Part shown: in pieces, positions 8,834 to 17,701 of the stretch
Layout of the letters: each line of letters opens with the position of its first letter
Numbering within the stretch: position 1 is the stretch's first letter
NCBI GenBank assembly: GCA_015061525.1
Contig: SUWK01000007.1
Coordinates: 1-62,274 of the forward strand
Length of the DNA: 62,274 bases
Source of the DNA: Lentisphaerota bacterium
GTDB lineage: Bacteria; Verrucomicrobiota; Lentisphaeria; Victivallales; Victivallaceae
Direction of reading: 5' to 3'
Made by a program: the position numbers and the translations under genes
Notes under the pieces: model-generated
The model's database searches: none
Seen by the model: only the letters and a program-made list of their open reading frames with translations
Told to the model about the DNA's origin: nothing

Positions 8834-10036
8834 TCACTTTTCCAGAATTTCGGTTATAACGCGCATGACGTTGCCGCCGATGATCTTGCGGATCTCGTCA
8901 TCAGTAAATCCTCTCTGAACCAGACCGACAGTATACATCGGCCAGTTGAGCCAGTTCACTGAATCGTACTGTTCTTTGGTCATCAACTCATATCCTGCAC
9001 CCGGGGCGGTCCAGTACTGTTCCCAGATCGGACGCATTTTCGGGGTGGCGATGTACTTTTCTTCAGGACAAAGACCGACTCCGTTATCCGTACCGATGGC
9101 AACATGGTCTACGCCGAATTTGCGCGCGATATATTCGATATGGTCGAGCATGGCGTTCAAATCCATGCTGCCCTGCAGAAACGGCGGATGTCCGCAGATC
9201 CCGACATAGCCGCCGGTCTCTTTGACTGCTTGAATGACCTCATCGTTTTTGGCGCGGTAGTGTGTGGACAATGCCCCGGCTGCGGAGTGGCTCGCGACCA
9301 TCGGTTTGACGGAGGCTTTCGCTGCATCGTAACTGGTTTTCTGACCGCTGTGTGCCACGTCTACCAGCATACCGACACGGTTCATTTCTGCAATGACATC
9401 TTTGCCGAATGCGCTCAAACCGGCATCGGCGGCTTCAGCACAGCCGTCACCGAGAAGATTGCGCCGGTTGTAGGTCAGGTGCATCATGCGCACACCCAGA
9501 CGGAAAAATACTCCGATCAGATTGAGAGCTTCATCGGTGGAAACTTTATAATCCGGCAGCGGCACGCCGTTGGTGGTCATGTAGATCGCACGGTGACCGC
9601 GCTCTTTGATTCCGGGAAGCTGATGGGGATAGACCGCGCGCTCGTAAATATCAGTCAGACGGTCGACGGTATTGGTATAGTTGCTCAAACGGTAGAGCAT
9701 TTCCACCGGGTCATTGCCCTCTACACCGCTGTTTTGAAAGTTGCAATTCACCCCGGAAAAATCCCACGCCTCTTTCAGGCGGCGGCGCAGTTCGGGGTTT
9801 TCCCAGCAGCCGCACATCCGGAACTCTTCCTGCGCACGGATGATCTCGTTTCTTCCGGCTCCATCGGCGATAAGTTTTTCCACGCGTTCACATTTGCCGC
9901 CGCCGCCGGGGGAAAAGCCGTATGCATCAAAAACAAAACTCTCTTCATGGAGTTCCAAACCGTGTCTCAATGTTTTCTCATCCGGGCGCAGCACATCCAT
10001 TGCCGCCTTTCTGACTTTCTGAAAATAATCCATCAT
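8834..10036 (-). CDS. M19 (renal dipeptidase-like) metallopeptidase homologue
   Basis: 400-aa member of the M19 membrane-dipeptidase family, whose members are binuclear zinc enzymes cleaving dipeptides. Most metal ligands can be placed: the bridging glutamate in NSGVEG, the histidines in DVAHSG and ASHSAA, and the aspartate in AIGTDNGVG. The N-terminal HxD ligand pair, normally in a DGHND-like motif, is replaced by DAYGF (37-41). Either the subfamily uses other ligands or one metal site is lost. No signal peptide is evident, so it is probably cytoplasmic. It lies between the HIT protein and lepA. Confidence 0.8.
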   Translation of the reverse strand: MMDYFQKVRKAAMDVLRPDEKTLRHGLELHEESFVFDAYGFSPGGGGKCERVEKLIADGAGRNEIIRAQEEFRMCGCWENPELRRRLKEAWDFSGVNCNFQNSGVEGNDPVEMLYRLSNYTNTVDRLTDIYERAVYPHQLPGIKERGHRAIYMTTNGVPLPDYKVSTDEALNLIGVFFRLGVRMMHLTYNRRNLLGDGCAEAADAGLSAFGKDVIAEMNRVGMLVDVAHSGQKTSYDAAKASVKPMVASHSAAGALSTHYRAKNDEVIQAVKETGGYVGICGHPPFLQGSMDLNAMLDHIEYIARKFGVDHVAIGTDNGVGLCPEEKYIATPKMRPIWEQYWTAPGAGYELMTKEQYDSVNWLNWPMYTVGLVQRGFTDDEIRKIIGGNVMRVITEILEK

Positions 10037-10102
10037 AATAAATCATCCATTAATTTGCTGCAAAAATATATCTTCTCTGATATCCGTCTGCACATCCACA
10101 GT

Positions 10103-10531
10103 TTATTGCGTGATTTTTTCCTTGAGTTTAGCGGAAATCTCTTCTGCGATCTCCATCATTTTTCCTTCCGGATACTTCAATTGACGCCAATTCCAGCGGA
10201 AACCATCCTCCGCTCCACGCGGAATAACATGCAAATGCGCATGCATCACCACCTGCCCGGCAGCACTCCCATCCGCCAGATGAAGATTGTACGCATCAAA
10301 TTCATCCAGACGTTTGAGCAGAATTCCAATGCGGCTGGCAATACGGAACATCCTGCCGGCTGTCTCCTCCGGAATCGTCGCTGCTGACTGGTGGTGTTCC
10401 TTCGGAATTACCAGCGTATGACCAAAGTTGATGGGGGATATGTCCAGAAATGCATAAACCAGTTCGTCTTCATAGATTTTGGCACTCGGGATCTCTCCGG
10501 CAATGATTTTGCAGAAAATACAGTCGCTCAT
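10103..10531 (-). CDS. HIT family (HINT-type) nucleotide hydrolase
   Basis: 142-aa histidine-triad protein. The active-site motif HAHLHV is at 97-102 and the N-terminal CIFCKI carries two possible zinc-binding cysteines. HINT-type members hydrolyse nucleoside phosphoramidates such as adenylated lysine; the physiological substrate here is unknown. Its start overlaps the trkA stop by 4 nt (ATGA), indicating translational coupling, though no functional link with potassium uptake is known. Confidence 0.9.
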   Translation of the reverse strand: MSDCIFCKIIAGEIPSAKIYEDELVYAFLDISPINFGHTLVIPKEHHQSAATIPEETAGRMFRIASRIGILLKRLDEFDAYNLHLADGSAAGQVVMHAHLHVIPRGAEDGFRWNWRQLKYPEGKMMEIAEEISAKLKEKITQ

Positions 10532-11190
10532 GATTGTTTACCTTTGAAAATTTCAATTATTGATTTCTGATCTCCGAAAACAGTCAGCTGATCTCCGGCC
10601 TTGAGGAGAGTATCCGGACCGATGGCACAGACATTAAGACCATCCGGAGTATATTTGAGTAATATGGTGATATTGTATTTGCCGCGCAGATCCAGATCGC
10701 GCAGCGGAATATTTTCCAGACTTTCCGGCACGATCACATCTGCAATGGCTGAACCCTTGAATTCAAAAATGTCGGAAATATTGGCAAGCGAAAGCCTCCG
10801 TGCCAGACGGGATGCCACATCCAGCTCCGGCTGGATGACTTCATCTGCTCCAAGACGGTAGAGTATCTTTTCCTGAATGGCACTTTTAGATTTGATGAAA
10901 ACCTTCTTGGCTCCCGCCTGTTTCAGCAGAGTCAATGCCAGTACCTGACTTTCAAAATAACTGCTCATTCCGAGGATCACCGCGTCAAATTTACTGATAT
11001 TCAGCTCCCGGATGACCTCTTCACTGGTGGCATCTGCAATAACGGCATCCGCCACCTTATCTTTCAATTCTTCGATCCGGGCGGCATTGCGGTCACATAT
11101 CAGCACCGTGTTGCCGCTGCGCGCCAGATCAAGGGCGACCTGCGTCCCGAATGTACCCATACCGAATACTGCATAACTGTTACGCGCCAT
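10528..11190 (-). CDS. trkA: TrkA/KtrA-type potassium uptake regulatory subunit
   Basis: Cytoplasmic gating subunit of a Trk/Ktr potassium channel. About 220 aa: an RCK_N Rossmann domain with GMGTFG (10-15) and the acidic ICDRN at the end of the second strand, then an RCK_C domain from about residue 140. A single RCK pair is the KtrA-like short form; E. coli TrkA has two. The ATG at 11190 has GGAGG 12 nt upstream, whereas an ATG at 11217 would place that GGAGG inside the coding region. The membrane subunit gene lies directly upstream in the same operon. Confidence 0.9.
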   Translation of the reverse strand: MARNSYAVFGMGTFGTQVALDLARSGNTVLICDRNAARIEELKDKVADAVIADATSEEVIRELNISKFDAVILGMSSYFESQVLALTLLKQAGAKKVFIKSKSAIQEKILYRLGADEVIQPELDVASRLARRLSLANISDIFEFKGSAIADVIVPESLENIPLRDLDLRGKYNITILLKYTPDGLNVCAIGPDTLLKAGDQLTVFGDQKSIIEIFKGKQS

Positions 11191-11246
11191 AAATTCTATT
11201 TCCCTCCAAGATAACACATCACCGTATGTTTATCGTATAAACTTTT

Positions 11247-12548
11247 CTACCCGACGATCACCCGTTCTTCCGGATAATGCAGTACCGCCGGTTTCTCTTT
11301 CCTTACAAAAAACATGAATACCGCCAGCGGGCCAACCCTGCCGAGGAACATGAAAAACGCTACCATCAGTTTGCAGGGGCCCGTCAGCTGCGGAGTGATC
11401 CAGCCGGCATCCAAACCGGTTCCTCCCAGCGCGGAAGATACCTCAAAAAAGCATTGACGGTCCGTCAGCTGCGGAGATACCGCACTGAGCAGCAATCCGC
11501 CGAATACCACGATCAAAATAAACATCACAGCTATAGTGAATGAACGCAGAACTGTTCGCAATGCGACCGTCCTGCCGGATATGATCACCGCATTATCTCC
11601 TTTGAATGAACTGGCAAGAGCCGCAAAAATAACCGCCAGTGTAGTGGTTTTCAAGCCGCCTGCCGTTGATCCCGGTGAACCGCCGATCAGCATCAGCACG
11701 ATTATCAGTGTCAGACATGCCGGCGAAAGACGCGACAGATCAACTGTGGAATATCCGGCCGTCCTGGAGGTTATCGAGAGATAAAATGCATCAAAAAGAT
11801 GTAAATTCCCTCCCCCCGGCAGCATACTTATCAGAAAGAGACTCAACGTGCCGCTGACTATCAATACTGCACAGCACTTGAGAACTATCCGTGAATGCAG
11901 ACGCATATGGTGGTTGCGGTTGTGCAGTATCTGCAGCAGATCGTAGATCACATAGACTCCCAGTCCGCCGAGAAAAATCAACGCCAGTGAGATCACCTGA
12001 ACATATCTGCCGGCAGCAGCGATATCACCTGCCAGCGGACCGATACCGGCATTGCAGAAACTGCCAACCGAGTAGAACAGTGAGTACCACAGTGATGGCA
12101 GAAATCCGAAGCCGTTGAGGATGAAACCCGGCAGCATCAGCACAGCTCCGATTGCTTCACACACCAGAGTGTAAGTGGCAATGGTACGCAGCAGAGATTC
12201 CGTACAGCCCAATGAGAAACGGTCATTGAGGTTGTACATGATAAGTGTTTCACTCAATGACAACTCTTTTCCGGCAAGCAGCAGGATTATTGCACTTAAA
12301 GAGAGTATCCCGAAACACCCAAGCTGGATAAGTATCAGGATTATCAATTGGCCGAAAAAGGTGAATTCCCAGGTTCCCACTACCGCCAGACCATTCAGGC
12401 ACACCGCACTGCAGGCGGTAAAAAAAGCATCGACCAGCGTCAGATCACGCGTACACACCCCGGGCAGCATCAGCAGCAGTGTGCCGATGCTGATCAACAG
12501 GGCAAATGAGCCGGGCAAACCACCTTTTTTGATCAGATTCAACAACAT
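11247..12548 (-). CDS. trkH: TrkH/KtrB family potassium transporter
   Basis: Integral membrane potassium-translocating subunit, about 433 aa with many hydrophobic helices. The pore-loop signatures of the four TrkH/KtrB repeats are recognisable: TACSAVCLNGLAVVGT, FCNAGIGPL, SRTAGYSTV and LGGTGLDAG. It works with the RCK protein encoded immediately downstream. The start at 12548 places the gene 10 bp after the lptE stop; a start at 12626 would add 26 residues translated from inside lptE. No strong Shine-Dalgarno is visible. Confidence 0.9.
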   Translation of the reverse strand: MLLNLIKKGGLPGSFALLISIGTLLLMLPGVCTRDLTLVDAFFTACSAVCLNGLAVVGTWEFTFFGQLIILILIQLGCFGILSLSAIILLLAGKELSLSETLIMYNLNDRFSLGCTESLLRTIATYTLVCEAIGAVLMLPGFILNGFGFLPSLWYSLFYSVGSFCNAGIGPLAGDIAAAGRYVQVISLALIFLGGLGVYVIYDLLQILHNRNHHMRLHSRIVLKCCAVLIVSGTLSLFLISMLPGGGNLHLFDAFYLSITSRTAGYSTVDLSRLSPACLTLIIVLMLIGGSPGSTAGGLKTTTLAVIFAALASSFKGDNAVIISGRTVALRTVLRSFTIAVMFILIVVFGGLLLSAVSPQLTDRQCFFEVSSALGGTGLDAGWITPQLTGPCKLMVAFFMFLGRVGPLAVFMFFVRKEKPAVLHYPEERVIVG

Positions 12549-12558
12549 AATTTTATAA

Positions 12559-13074
12559 TTACCAGCCCTCTGTGATATTGGAAACAACCGTTTTCGCGGC
12601 ATCAAACAATGCCTGACGCAGGGCATTTTCCCGTGAGGTTTCCATATTCGGACCGTTGATGAATTTAGAGGAACCGCTCACCGTACGCTCGGCGAAAAGC
12701 GGTTTGCCTCTGCCGGGCATGATAAGGGAAAATACCACTTCGACCTTGCAGTTCCACTCATTGGCAAGAATGGTATCATCTCCGTTTGGCAAAGTTCCGT
12801 AATTCAACGCGTTGTAGCTGACTTTCTTTACTTTCGCATAAATTATGCAGTCGGCACTTTCAAGGGATTTGAGTTTCATCGTGCCGTCTGTGGTAACGCG
12901 TTCACAAAGCAGTCCGCGGAGCGTGGCAGCAGCATTATATGCCAATGTGTCATTGGTTACCGGAGCAACCGCGACACTTTCCAACTGCGGATGACCCAAT
13001 GAACCGACTGTGTAACCGCAGCCGCACATCAGAACGCATACCGCAGCTGCCAAGAGTGAATAAAACTTTTTCAC
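12559..13074 (-). CDS. lptE: LptE-like LPS-assembly lipoprotein
   Basis: 171-aa predicted outer-membrane lipoprotein. The N terminus is a signal peptide ending in CVLMCGC, with Cys19 the likely lipidated residue. The body (QLESVAVAPVTNDT, LRGLLCERVTTDGTMKL, ERTVSGSSKF, ENALRQALFDAAKTVVSNI) has the layout of LptE/RlpB, the plug of the LptD lipopolysaccharide translocon. The start overlaps the stop of the TPR gene by 4 nt. kdsD two genes upstream also belongs to LPS biogenesis. Sequence conservation in this family is low. Confidence 0.75.
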   Translation of the reverse strand: MKKFYSLLAAAVCVLMCGCGYTVGSLGHPQLESVAVAPVTNDTLAYNAAATLRGLLCERVTTDGTMKLKSLESADCIIYAKVKKVSYNALNYGTLPNGDDTILANEWNCKVEVVFSLIMPGRGKPLFAERTVSGSSKFINGPNMETSRENALRQALFDAAKTVVSNITEGW

Positions 13075-14183
13075 TTGCTTTTTCCTCCTTCTTTCGCTTC
13101 CAGAAGAGCCGGCAGTCTTTCTCCTTTGACGTCGCCGATATAGAAGAGATACGGTGAACCTTTCTCCGCCGGTGACATCAAAAGAACTTCCGCTCCCGGA
13201 GGAATCGGATAACTGCGGATATCAGGATAGCGCGGTTCCACCCGGGCCGGAAGATCGCCCGGCAGGTAGTCGGTGGAGATGTTCACAAGAGTCTTTTCCG
13301 CTTTGGCAGCACTTTTGCTGTCAGGATAGGTACTCATCACCTGCGCCAGATACCTTTCCGCCACATCACTGCGGCCGCTCTTGCGGTAAAAGTCCGCTAT
13401 TTCAACCAGTTTCGCTGCCTGAACATCCTTGGCGCGTGCCAGACGGGTACGCGCAAATTCGATTTCCGTGGCATCCGGATATTTGTCACAGAACAACCGG
13501 AAAAGTTTCACCGCCTCATTGATGTAACGGCTGTCACCGTCACCTCTGCCGGAAAGTTCAAAAAGTCCGTTCGCCAGTGCGAGCAGCGCAAATTTGTACT
13601 CCGCTGCTGCCGGATGTTTTTCCACAATCTCACGCAGCTGACCGATTGATTTCAGCGTCTGATTTTCAAGATCGTAAAAGATCGCCAACTGCATACGCGC
13701 TGCCGGAGCATGTTCGGAAAACGGAGCCCTTTCCAATGCTGTGGTATAGACTTCTGCCGTCCGGTCTTCATCCACCAGATAGGGTATCCAGCGGAAAACC
13801 CAGAATGCCGGTTCACGTGCCCCGTTGCGAAAGAGTCTGCCTATTTCAAACTCTCTGGCGATCAGTTCTTTACAGTCTGCGTGATCCGGATAACGCTCCA
13901 ACAGCTCCTCTATGAGTTTGAACTCCCGGTAGTAAAGTTTGCACATCCGGTAAGCGGCGATCTGCGCTATGAGTGAATTGGCGCGGACAGTCGGATTGCC
14001 GGAACTGTAGCGGCACTCCTCAAACTTTTTGGCGGCATCATAGTACTTTCCTGCAATGTACAGTTCGCGCCCCTCTGCGTAGATGGCGGAGGCGGCACTG
14101 TCATCTGCATGCAGCAGACCGGCTGAAAAAAACGCTGCCGCTGCGAAAAAGCATTTGAGAAGAGATTTTTTCATAGTATTCAC
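13071..14183 (-). CDS. Exported TPR protein, BamD-like
   Basis: 370-aa protein with an N-terminal signal peptide (basic start, then a run of Ala/Phe to about residue 26). It is made of repeated helix pairs typical of TPR/BamD (YfiO) proteins, for example AIYAEGRELYIAGKYYDAAK and FYRKSGRSDVAERYLAQVM followed by TYPDSKSAAKAE. BamD is an outer-membrane lipoprotein of the BAM complex, but here no clear lipobox is seen, so a periplasmic or tethered scaffold is equally possible. It overlaps lptE and kdsD by 4 nt on each side, placing it in an envelope-assembly operon. Confidence 0.65.
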   Translation of the reverse strand: MNTMKKSLLKCFFAAAAFFSAGLLHADDSAASAIYAEGRELYIAGKYYDAAKKFEECRYSSGNPTVRANSLIAQIAAYRMCKLYYREFKLIEELLERYPDHADCKELIAREFEIGRLFRNGAREPAFWVFRWIPYLVDEDRTAEVYTTALERAPFSEHAPAARMQLAIFYDLENQTLKSIGQLREIVEKHPAAAEYKFALLALANGLFELSGRGDGDSRYINEAVKLFRLFCDKYPDATEIEFARTRLARAKDVQAAKLVEIADFYRKSGRSDVAERYLAQVMSTYPDSKSAAKAEKTLVNISTDYLPGDLPARVEPRYPDIRSYPIPPGAEVLLMSPAEKGSPYLFYIGDVKGERLPALLEAKEGGKSK

Positions 14184-15163
14184 ATGATTTTGAGTCCGGG
14201 CAGATCCTGAATGTCGATGATACCGGCAACCTTGTTGTCATCATCGACCACTACCAGATCATCCACCCGGCGTTTTTCAATCAGTTTTATGACTTCCACT
14301 ACCATACTTTCGGCATTGACCGAGATCGGTGAGGGAGTCATCACTTCACTCATTTTACGGGTCAGAACCGCATCATCCTGCGCGGCACTGCGGCGGAAGT
14401 CGCCATCGGTGAAAATACCGAGCAGCTTGCCGTCAGCATCGGTTATGACTGCTGCGCCGCTGCGGGCATGAGTCATGGCATAGATAGTTTCACGAACCGT
14501 GAAATCCGGCGGAACGACCGCAGATTCGGAAACTTTGCGCATCACATCAGCAGCTTTCATCGTGACCATACGGCCAATGGCACCGCCGGGGTGACGTCGG
14601 CCGTAATCGCTTTTGGTAAAACCGTTCTTGTCCAGCAATACCATGGCGAGCGCATCACCGAGAACCAGCAGCGCAGTCGTGGTCGTCGTCGGAGCCAGAT
14701 TGAAAGGACACGCCTCTTTGGGGACAGCCATTTCCAGAACGTAATCACTCATTTTCGCCAGAGTTGACTCCCGGTTGCCCGTGATAGCGGCAAGTTCCAC
14801 GCCCAACCGTTTGGCGGGGGTAAGGACGACCAGCAGTTCTTCGGTTTCGCCGCTGTAGCTCAAGGCGATGAGCAGATCGTTTTTCTGCAGCAGACCGAGA
14901 TCTCCGTGCCGCGCTTCCACCGGGTGCATAAAAACCGCCGGATTGCCCACGCTGGACAAGGTGGCGGCGATCTTTTTGCCGATATAACCGGATTTGCCGA
15001 CACCGGTCAGGACGATTTTACCCCCGGCATTGACGGCGGCGGCGCACCGGTCAGCGAGAAATTCAAACTCCGCGCCCAGTTTGTCGCGCAGTACGGTAAT
15101 ACCTTCCAATTCGATATCAAATACCTCGCGGGCGATCTCCAGTGTGCTGCGTTTGCTGTTCAT
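14180..15163 (-). CDS. kdsD: D-arabinose 5-phosphate isomerase
   Basis: Converts ribulose 5-phosphate to arabinose 5-phosphate, the first step of Kdo synthesis for LPS. The 327-aa protein has the KdsD/KpsF/GutQ architecture: an SIS sugar-isomerase domain (about 35-170, GVGKSGYIGKKIAAT and ALSYSGETEELL) plus two CBS domains (about 205-327). Linkage to the TPR and lptE genes by 4-nt overlaps supports the LPS role. Distinguishing KdsD from KpsF or GutQ paralogues needs genome context. Confidence 0.92.
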   Translation of the reverse strand: MNSKRSTLEIAREVFDIELEGITVLRDKLGAEFEFLADRCAAAVNAGGKIVLTGVGKSGYIGKKIAATLSSVGNPAVFMHPVEARHGDLGLLQKNDLLIALSYSGETEELLVVLTPAKRLGVELAAITGNRESTLAKMSDYVLEMAVPKEACPFNLAPTTTTTALLVLGDALAMVLLDKNGFTKSDYGRRHPGGAIGRMVTMKAADVMRKVSESAVVPPDFTVRETIYAMTHARSGAAVITDADGKLLGIFTDGDFRRSAAQDDAVLTRKMSEVMTPSPISVNAESMVVEVIKLIEKRRVDDLVVVDDDNKVAGIIDIQDLPGLKIM

Positions 15164-15189
15164 ATTACTGATCCTCTGTTGATTATGCC

Positions 15190-16056
15190 TTACAGACGGC
15201 AGGCACTGATTTCCATAATGATGATGCCTCTGCCGCCGAGCTGGTAGAGTTTATCCATCACTGCGTTGCTCTCTTTGCGCTTGACCATGGATTTGACTGC
15301 GATCCAGTCGGGGTTGCTTAAAGGAGCGATGGTAGGTGATTCGATTCCGGGAGTTATCCGGCACGCTTCTTCAAGTTTGCTGCGTTCAATGTTGTATTCC
15401 ACCATCACATATTCTGCGGCGCGCATGATACCGCGCAATCTGGCAATGAGCAGAGCCACTTCCGGACGTTCGGCAGTTGCCTTATTACCGGCAATGACGA
15501 CTGCTTCGCTGCAGAGCATGGGTTCACCGACGATCTCCAGACCAGCTTCGCGCATGGTCGCGCCGGATTCCACCACATCAGCAATGGCATCAGCTACTCC
15601 GAGGGCGATGGAAATTTCCACTGCACCGTCAAGTTTGACCACTTTGCAATCCAGATTACGTTTGGCAAGCTCGCTTTTGAGCAGACTCGGATAGCTGGTG
15701 GCGATCCGCAGGCCGTTGAATTGCTCCACTGTCATCTGCTTTTCTTTGGGGGCGGCAAAACAGAAACGGGATTTGCCGAAACCGAGCGGTAAGATGGTTT
15801 CAACTTCCGCTCCGCTGTCCACGGCCAGGTCGATACCGGTGATGCCGACATCAATGATGCCGCTGCCGACATAAAGAGCGATATCCCGGGGACGCAGAAA
15901 GACAAAATCGATTTTGTTTTCGGGATCCTGGATGACCAGTTCCCTGCCGCTTCTTTTGCAGCGATAACCGGCTTTGATAAGCAGATTTACTGCACCTTCA
16001 CTGAGCGCGCCCTTGTTGGGCAGGGCCAGTTTCAAATTTCCGCTGAAGTCATTCAT
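15190..16056 (-). CDS. hisG: ATP phosphoribosyltransferase, long form
   Basis: First enzyme of histidine biosynthesis, joining ATP and PRPP. At 288 aa it is the long HisG form with a C-terminal ACT-like regulatory domain, so it should not need HisZ. Visible features are [14 protein letters not shown] at the N terminus, the PRPP-binding segment [22 protein letters not shown] and the C-terminal regulatory part ending [10 protein letters not shown]. It overlaps hisE by 4 nt; the rest of the his pathway is not in the window. Confidence 0.95.
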   Translation of the reverse strand: MNDFSGNLKLALPNKGALSEGAVNLLIKAGYRCKRSGRELVIQDPENKIDFVFLRPRDIALYVGSGIIDVGITGIDLAVDSGAEVETILPLGFGKSRFCFAAPKEKQMTVEQFNGLRIATSYPSLLKSELAKRNLDCKVVKLDGAVEISIALGVADAIADVVESGATMREAGLEIVGEPMLCSEAVVIAGNKATAERPEVALLIARLRGIMRAAEYVMVEYNIERSKLEEACRITPGIESPTIAPLSNPDWIAVKSMVKRKESNAVMDKLYQLGGRGIIIMEISACRL

Positions 16057-16322
16057 AAGTATTTGTAAATATCCTCAAGTTCCAGTTTACGGTCGATCAT
16101 CATCACCTGCAGATGGTAGATCAGCTGACTGATCTCTTCAGCGGTGCGGTCCTGTCCTTCATATTCGGCGGCGATCCAGGTTTCACCGGCCTCCTCCACG
16201 ATCTTTTTACCGATGAAATGGGTTCCTTTGGCAAGCTCTTTGACGGTTCCTGAATTGGGGTCACCGGCAGCTGCTTTGGCCTTCAATTCGGCGAAAAGTG
16301 ATTCAAAAGTTTTCATTTCCAC
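16053..16322 (-). CDS. hisE: Phosphoribosyl-ATP pyrophosphatase
   Basis: Second step of histidine synthesis, hydrolysing phosphoribosyl-ATP to phosphoribosyl-AMP. The 89-aa stand-alone HisE (not fused to HisI) shows the all-alpha MazG-like metal-binding motifs [13 protein letters not shown] and [10 protein letters not shown]. It is the first gene of the long minus-strand run and has a promoter about 65 nt upstream. Either Met1 or Met3 could be the start. Confidence 0.92.
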   Translation of the reverse strand: MEMKTFESLFAELKAKAAAGDPNSGTVKELAKGTHFIGKKIVEEAGETWIAAEYEGQDRTAEEISQLIYHLQVMMIDRKLELEDIYKYL

Positions 16323-16392
16323 GTTATTTCCTGATATTTTGCAACTTGAATTTCCGTACAGTTTAATTTATCGGATTACAATCCAACTCTAT

Positions 16393-16421
16393 AATATAAC
16401 CCCTTGCAGCAAGAATTGCAA
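16393..16421 (-). promoter_or_regulatory. Promoter of the hisE-mutS run
   Basis: Read on the minus strand, TTGCAA (16416-16421) is followed by 17 nt and TATATT (16393-16398). Spacing and hexamers match other promoters in the window. The untranslated leader would be about 65 nt. Confidence 0.6.
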
Positions 16422-16563
16422 TCCCCTTTTTCAGCTGATATGACAATAGTTTTGCTTCTTTCCGGTATATTTTCAGTTTTTTTCTGGAAAAAAGTGTTCG
16501 CGCGTGCTACATTAATACGCGTATGGAGAATTACAGACAAAATAACGTGAGAGGAAAACTGTT

Positions 16564-17367
16564 ATGCGTATCGAACTGCGGAACCATCCGGAAAAATCCC
16601 CGACCGGCAATCCGGCAGAAGATTTTCAGCCGTATCTTGACACTTATCTCATTGATGCTTCACGCAATGTGTTGGGCGGTATACTCATCCTGCCCGGCGG
16701 CGGATACCATCACCGGGCTTTTCATGAGGGCGAACCTGTTGCCAGAAAGTTCAATGAACTCGGCTACCATGCCTTTGTTTTACAGTACCGGGTGGCTCCC
16801 TACCGCTACCCTGATCCGATCCGTGATGTTGCCCGGGCGATCAAACTGATCCGTTCCCATGAGCAGGAGTGGTATCTGGGAAAACTTGCGACTCTCGGTT
16901 TTTCCGCAGGCGGCCATCTGGCGGCGGCGGGAGCCATGGCGGCTGATACGGTCAACTGCGATGAAGGTGATAAAGCTGATGCTGCTTCCACCGCGATCGA
17001 TGCGATGATCCTCTGCTATCCGGTGATCGGTATTTCCGGCGGTTTCGGTCATGTCGGCAGCGGGGAGAATCTTTTCGGGGAAAATTCAACTCCTGCCGAA
17101 CGGGAAAAACTGGATATGCACAAACTGGTCACTGCTGACACTGCCCCGGCGTTTCTCTGGCACACTGCTGATGATCCGGTGGTTAATATCGCCAACTCCA
17201 CGGAGTTTGCCAAAAACATGTGGGCGTGCGGAAACACCTGCGAACTGCATGTCTTCCCCCACGGTCCGCATGGCAGAGGACTCGGTCTGGGAGCTAAAGA
17301 TTTGAAAAAATGGCCGGAACTGGCGGCAGATTTTCTGGAAAACAGTGCCGGTTTCACCAGAGCATAA
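16564..17367 (+). CDS. Alpha/beta hydrolase, esterase-like
   Basis: 267-aa hydrolase of the BD-FAE/acetyl-xylan-esterase-like type. It has an oxyanion segment GGILILPGGGYHHRA, the nucleophile elbow GFSAGGHLAAA and, near the C terminus, TADDPVVNIANS (acid) and FPHGPHGRG (histidine). No signal peptide is visible, so it is cytoplasmic. A GAGG lies 8 nt before the start. Deacetylation of sugar esters is the usual activity of close family members; the real substrate is unknown. It was probably once directly followed by gltA, before the inverted-repeat element at 17374 inserted just after its stop codon. Confidence 0.85.
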   Translation: MRIELRNHPEKSPTGNPAEDFQPYLDTYLIDASRNVLGGILILPGGGYHHRAFHEGEPVARKFNELGYHAFVLQYRVAPYRYPDPIRDVARAIKLIRSHEQEWYLGKLATLGFSAGGHLAAAGAMAADTVNCDEGDKADAASTAIDAMILCYPVIGISGGFGHVGSGENLFGENSTPAEREKLDMHKLVTADTAPAFLWHTADDPVVNIANSTEFAKNMWACGNTCELHVFPHGPHGRGLGLGAKDLKKWPELAADFLENSAGFTRA

Positions 17368-17373
17368 GAATTA

Positions 17374-17681
17374 GATAATGTCCCAAATTTTGTGAAACTC
17401 AAGCAGGAGTTTATAGACAAACATTTCTATTAACGTATAAAAATATCACATAAGTTGTGATTTGTCAAACCGGTGAAACACCGGCTTGATCCAATCGGTG
17501 GATGCATCCGTCTTCGCTTACGCTACGCCGCGACAAGGCGTGCGGCAATGTCGTGTTTTGCGACGAGTACGGTGCGGGAGTGTACGAGCGTACTCGACCG
17601 CACCGGCACAGGAACAAGGCGCGAGATTGACCACGAAGCACCACCGCCGGTTCGATTTTTCACAACAATTGAGACAATACC
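17374..17681 (+). mobile_element. 308-bp MITE-like element with TIRs and 8-bp target duplication
   Basis: The left end, AATGTCCCAAATTTTGTGAAA (17376-17396), matches the inverted right end in 17 of 21 positions. The element is flanked by AAGAATTA at 17366-17373 and 17682-17689. Removing the element plus one duplication puts the gltA ATG, with its AAGGA, 12 nt after the remaining AAGAATTA and about 18 nt after the hydrolase TAA, a compact operon junction. It encodes no recognisable protein; an apparent 72-codon extension of gltA into it is repeat sequence. The interior holds GC-rich hairpins, including CGAGTACG/CGTACTCG. A second copy is split at 53830-53904 and 60912-60986. Confidence 0.8.
17414..17441 (+). 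promoter_or_regulatory. Candidate promoter carried by the MITE, reading toward gltA
   Basis: TAGACA (17414-17419), 16 nt and TATAAA (17436-17441). Both hexamers and the spacing are preserved in the second copy of the element (53869-53896), although that is also expected from shared ancestry. Confidence 0.45.
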
Positions 17682-17701
17682 AAGAATTAAGGATATTTTA
17701 C

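Noticed and set aside
17486-17701. 72-residue N-terminal extension of citrate synthase
   Set aside because: The extension is translated from the MITE-like element; the ATG at 17702 has a Shine-Dalgarno and fits the family length.
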